Below are positions 33,185 through 35,815 of a stretch of 35,815 nt of DNA, in pieces. The stretch comes from Candidatus Nitrosocosmicus sp. (GTDB taxonomy: Archaea; Thermoproteota; Nitrososphaeria; Nitrososphaerales; Nitrososphaeraceae): assembly GCA_013114705.1 (NCBI GenBank), contig QCWC01000001.1, positions 1 through 35,815 of the forward strand, read 5' to 3'. Each line of letters opens with the position of its first letter. Position 1 is the stretch's first letter. A program made the position numbers and the translations under genes. The notes under the pieces were generated by a model. It had not been told where the DNA came from and did not search any database. It was given only the letters and a program-made list of their open reading frames with translations.

Positions 33185-34489
33185 TTGCATCAAAGTAGTT
33201 TGTTATATTTGATTTTAATTTTTGCGGTGAGTTTATTTCTTTCTCAACAATCAATCTCATTTGTATTTGCTCAAAGTCAGAATTTAGAAGAACATTTGGG
33301 CCTTTTTGGAAATGGAAACAACTCTCTGTTAAATGACGTTTTTAACAATGTAAAAGACTCTGTCGTACAAATAACAACAGAGTACCAAGATCCAAACTAT
33401 CCTGGCGGCCTGTATGATTCCACTGGAGGTGCTCCTTTCCCAATGAAGTTTGGATCAGGATTTGTTTATGATGATACAGGGATAATAATTACAAACTACC
33501 ATGTGGTGAGTTCGGCGACCAACATCATTGTTACTTTTAACAATGGCAATAGCTATACCGCCAAGGTTGTTGGTGTAGATCCGTATGGAGACATTTCAAT
33601 ACTTAAGTTGGATAACCCTGCAGGTGAAAAGCTTGTTCCCGTCACTTTATCAAATTCATCAAACCTAAAGGTTGGAGATCCCGTATTGGCAATTGGAAAT
33701 CCATATGGATTAGATAATACACTTACATTTGGAATTGTTAGTCAGATTGGCAGGCTGTTACCCAATTCTGATCTAGGATATTCGATTCCAAATGTGATTC
33801 AGACCGATGCTGCAATCAATCCTGGAAATTCCGGAGGTCCGTTAATTGATCTGGATGGTAAAGTGGTAGGCATGAATACGGCTATATTTTCAAATACTGG
33901 TGCGTATACAGGAGTAGGATTTGCAATACCATCCAATGATATTATCCGAATCATCCCATCATTAATAAAAACAGGAACCTACGAACATCCCTGGCTTGGA
34001 ATATCTGGATCGAAATTGTCCCCAACTTTGGCTGAAGTATTTGGACTTGGTCATAATTACAAAGGGGTTCTGATCGAGGATGTAGTGCCCAATGGGCCAG
34101 CAGATAAAGCAGGATTGAATGGAATGCTAATACAAGGAAATAGGTATGGAGAGCAACAGATCATAGATAAAGACATTATAGTAGAAATAGATGGAAAACC
34201 CGTCTCTAGAATTGATGATATTATTTCTTATTTGGACATTAACAAGAAAGTTGGGGACAAGATTACTTTGACTGTGAATCGTAATGGCCAAATAGTTAAT
34301 CTCGTGGCAACACTGGATGCAAGACCGGATTTACCTTTGCAAGAAATCCAATCGCAGTCAGAACCGGATAATGAAATTCGACCAAACACTCCGTTTCCTA
34401 ATTTCAAATTGCCTGAATTACCTGATTTCAAATTGCCTGAATTGCCTAACTTTAACCTACCGGGATTGATTATTCCTTTTACAAGATAG
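33185..34489 (+). CDS. HtrA/DegP-like secreted serine protease with PDZ domain
   Basis: 434 aa. Residues 1-29 are a signal peptide (LLYLILIFAVSLFLS, cleavage near VFA-Q). The trypsin-like domain has H106 (TNYHVV), D136 (YGDISIL) and S216 (NPGNSGGP), followed by one PDZ domain (about 268-378, LGISGSKLSP and GPADKAGLNG). The last 35 residues are a Pro-rich repeat (FKLPELPDFKLPELPNFNLP), perhaps a cell-surface or binding tail. It would degrade or refold misfolded exported proteins. The start is TTG 33185: a TGA just upstream blocks longer forms, and no ATG is available. Confidence 0.94.
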   Translation: MHQSSLLYLILIFAVSLFLSQQSISFVFAQSQNLEEHLGLFGNGNNSLLNDVFNNVKDSVVQITTEYQDPNYPGGLYDSTGGAPFPMKFGSGFVYDDTGIIITNYHVVSSATNIIVTFNNGNSYTAKVVGVDPYGDISILKLDNPAGEKLVPVTLSNSSNLKVGDPVLAIGNPYGLDNTLTFGIVSQIGRLLPNSDLGYSIPNVIQTDAAINPGNSGGPLIDLDGKVVGMNTAIFSNTGAYTGVGFAIPSNDIIRIIPSLIKTGTYEHPWLGISGSKLSPTLAEVFGLGHNYKGVLIEDVVPNGPADKAGLNGMLIQGNRYGEQQIIDKDIIVEIDGKPVSRIDDIISYLDINKKVGDKITLTVNRNGQIVNLVATLDARPDLPLQEIQSQSEPDNEIRPNTPFPNFKLPELPDFKLPELPNFNLPGLIIPFTR

Positions 34490-34600
34490 ATAATTAGATC
34501 TTTTTTTCTTTTCGAGGTAGGGCAGCAATTAATCAATCTATTAACCAATCAATCCTGCTAATCCACCAATACCCTTTAGTTTTTTTAATAAAATTAGTTT

Positions 34601-34774
<174 letters not shown>

Positions 34775-34776
34775 AA

Positions 34777-35568
34777 ATGATTAAGGATATGTCCGAGTCT
34801 AAACTGATCCCCTCAGAGAAACCGTCGTTACCTACGCCGTTAGTCGTATTGGAGAATGTAAGTGTTAAAAATAACTCGGATATCATATTAGATGATATAT
34901 CTTTTAGAATAGATAAAGGAGATTTCCTAGGAATAATTGGTCCCAATGGAGCAGGCAAGACAACGCTTTTCAAGTGCTTGCTTGGATTGAACAAAGAATT
35001 TAAGGGAACCATAAAGATTTTTGACAAAGATATAAGAACTAACGCCAAAGAAATCTACAAGAAAATTGGCTATATCCCACAGTCGAATAGCTTTGATCCT
35101 AGATTTCCTGCAACTGTGAAAGAGATAATATATCTTGGGATATCAAGAAAAAAAATTGACAATCAAGAAAAAATTGAAGAGCTGATCCAATTGACCGGTA
35201 TCGGCGATTACCTTCAAAAAAGAATTGGAGATCTTTCAGGTGGCCAACAACAACGTGTAATGATAGCCAAAGCCTTGATTCACGAACCAGAGTTGCTAAT
35301 ACTTGATGAACCAGATACTGCCATTGACGCTGGTGTTTTAAAACTATTTTACAAGCTTCTTATCAAGCTCAATAGAGAGAAAAACATTACCATAATATGG
35401 TCATCTCATGATTTGGATGCTGTAAATATGGTATCCAACAAAGTGGCATGTTTATACAAAAAACTCTTTTTTCATGGAAATTCTGAAGAATTCTTTAACA
35501 ATGAAAGTAACCTCAAAACATTCAATGAATATTCCATGCATATCCACATAAAGAGTCATTCGCATTAG
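34777..35568 (+). CDS. Zinc/manganese-type ABC transporter ATP-binding protein (ZnuC-like)
   Basis: 263 aa. Walker A is GPNGAGKT (55-62), the Q-loop YIPQSNSFDPRFPATVKEII, the signature LSGGQQQR (about 152-159) and Walker B LLILDEPD. The Q-loop wording and the His-rich C-terminus (MHIHIKSHSH) are typical of the ZnuC/MntB branch, where the tail may bind zinc. The permease and metal-binding lipoprotein genes expected beside it are not visible in the remaining 250 bases. ATG 34777 begins two bases after the polyalanine ORF. An iron or manganese substrate is possible. Confidence 0.88.
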   Translation: MIKDMSESKLIPSEKPSLPTPLVVLENVSVKNNSDIILDDISFRIDKGDFLGIIGPNGAGKTTLFKCLLGLNKEFKGTIKIFDKDIRTNAKEIYKKIGYIPQSNSFDPRFPATVKEIIYLGISRKKIDNQEKIEELIQLTGIGDYLQKRIGDLSGGQQQRVMIAKALIHEPELLILDEPDTAIDAGVLKLFYKLLIKLNREKNITIIWSSHDLDAVNMVSNKVACLYKKLFFHGNSEEFFNNESNLKTFNEYSMHIHIKSHSH

Positions 35569-35612
35569 TTAAGCTACAGCTGTAATCGTCATTATCATCA
35601 TCAACCATCCTA

Positions 35613-35653
35613 TTTGTAATTTAGTGCTTGTATGTACTAATTCACATTACAAA
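35613..35653. repeat. Nested inverted repeat downstream of znuC
   Basis: TTTGTAAT (35613-35620) pairs with ATTACAAA (35646-35653); inside, TTAGT (35621-35625) pairs with ACTAA (35636-35640). It could be a terminator for znuC or an operator for the next gene. Confidence 0.45.
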
Positions 35654-35754
35654 CTACTGATGTAAGCTGTCAAATTATCAGATCGATGTAAAAAATAAAC
35701 TAATTAATTCGGAAAAAGAATTTAAAACGAATTGGTAAACGCATCAAAGTCGTT

Positions 35755-35815
35755 ATGCCGGGAAAGATGGAATCATTGAATGTTGCATCAGCAGCAACAG
35801 TCTGTTTGTTCGAGC
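35755..35815 (+). CDS. Start of an unidentified ORF (3' end outside window)
   Basis: ATG 35755 opens a frame to the window edge (20 codons, beginning PGKMESLNVASAATVCLF). A TTTAAAAC box at 35721-35728 is centred about 30 bases upstream, which fits a leaderless gene. Too short to identify; it does not resemble the start of a ZnuB-type permease. Confidence 0.35.
   Translation, partial: MPGKMESLNVASAATVCLFE

Overview
The window reads as chromosomal DNA of an ammonia-oxidising thaumarchaeon (class Nitrososphaeria). Low G+C and long AT-rich spacers suggest a Nitrosocosmicus-like lineage, but that is an inference. Archaeal signs are an archaeal-type AspRS, KEOPS subunit Cgi121, a split transketolase, an intron-containing tRNA-Ala, and many genes whose TATA-like box sits about 25 bases before the start codon (leaderless style). 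The group is suggested by an ADP-forming acyl-CoA synthetase of the 3-hydroxypropionate/4-hydroxybutyrate type, GTP cyclohydrolase I, a membrane-anchored cupredoxin, a NorQ/NorD-like pair and many small secreted or zinc-binding proteins.

Layout. 1-2210 (minus): a truncated zinc-ferredoxin-type protein with a long N-terminal extension, an unknown protein and a two-domain rhodanese. 2315-2406: tRNA-Ala(TGC) with a probable 18-base intron. 2407-4093: gene-poor, with a decayed secreted-protein gene. 4094-8255: a secreted PQQ-type beta-propeller protein and a run of small Cys-rich or secreted proteins. 8326-11936: cupredoxin membrane protein, JAMM protease, AspRS, a NusA-like protein and a DUF3892-like protein. 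12138-18708: orphan peptide-ABC ATPase, SufS-SufU, a PAP2-like membrane protein, small ORFs, glutamate dehydrogenase and an A-type Fe-S carrier. 18807-21879 (minus): CoA synthetase and UbiE-like methyltransferase. 22128-24019: three tRNA-modification genes (Cgi121, THUMP/Tan1, Sua5). 24160-28508 (plus): class III nucleotide cyclase, FolE, NorQ-like ATPase and NorD-like VWA protein. 28519-31913 (minus): a compact non-oxidative pentose phosphate operon, transketolase-N fused to ribulose-phosphate 3-epimerase, then a 26-codon ORF, transketolase-C and transaldolase. 32296-35815: two small secreted proteins (one frameshifted in an A8 run), an HtrA protease, a polyalanine ORF made by a (CAG)15 microsatellite directly upstream of a ZnuC-like metal ABC ATPase, and the start of a further ORF.

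How the genes work together. The pentose phosphate enzymes form one translationally coupled unit that interconverts C3-C7 sugar phosphates. SufS, SufU and the A-type carrier serve Fe-S assembly. Sua5 and Cgi121 both act in t6A formation, and the THUMP protein probably in tRNA cytidine acetylation. The points most worth a second look are the Tkt-N::Rpe fusion with its coupled mini-ORF, the ferredoxin domain that has lost all three histidine zinc ligands, the polyalanine microsatellite ORF before znuC, the homopolymer frameshift in a secreted Cys-rich gene, the NorQ/NorD pair with no visible client, and the PAP2-like protein with substitutions in all three phosphate-binding motifs.
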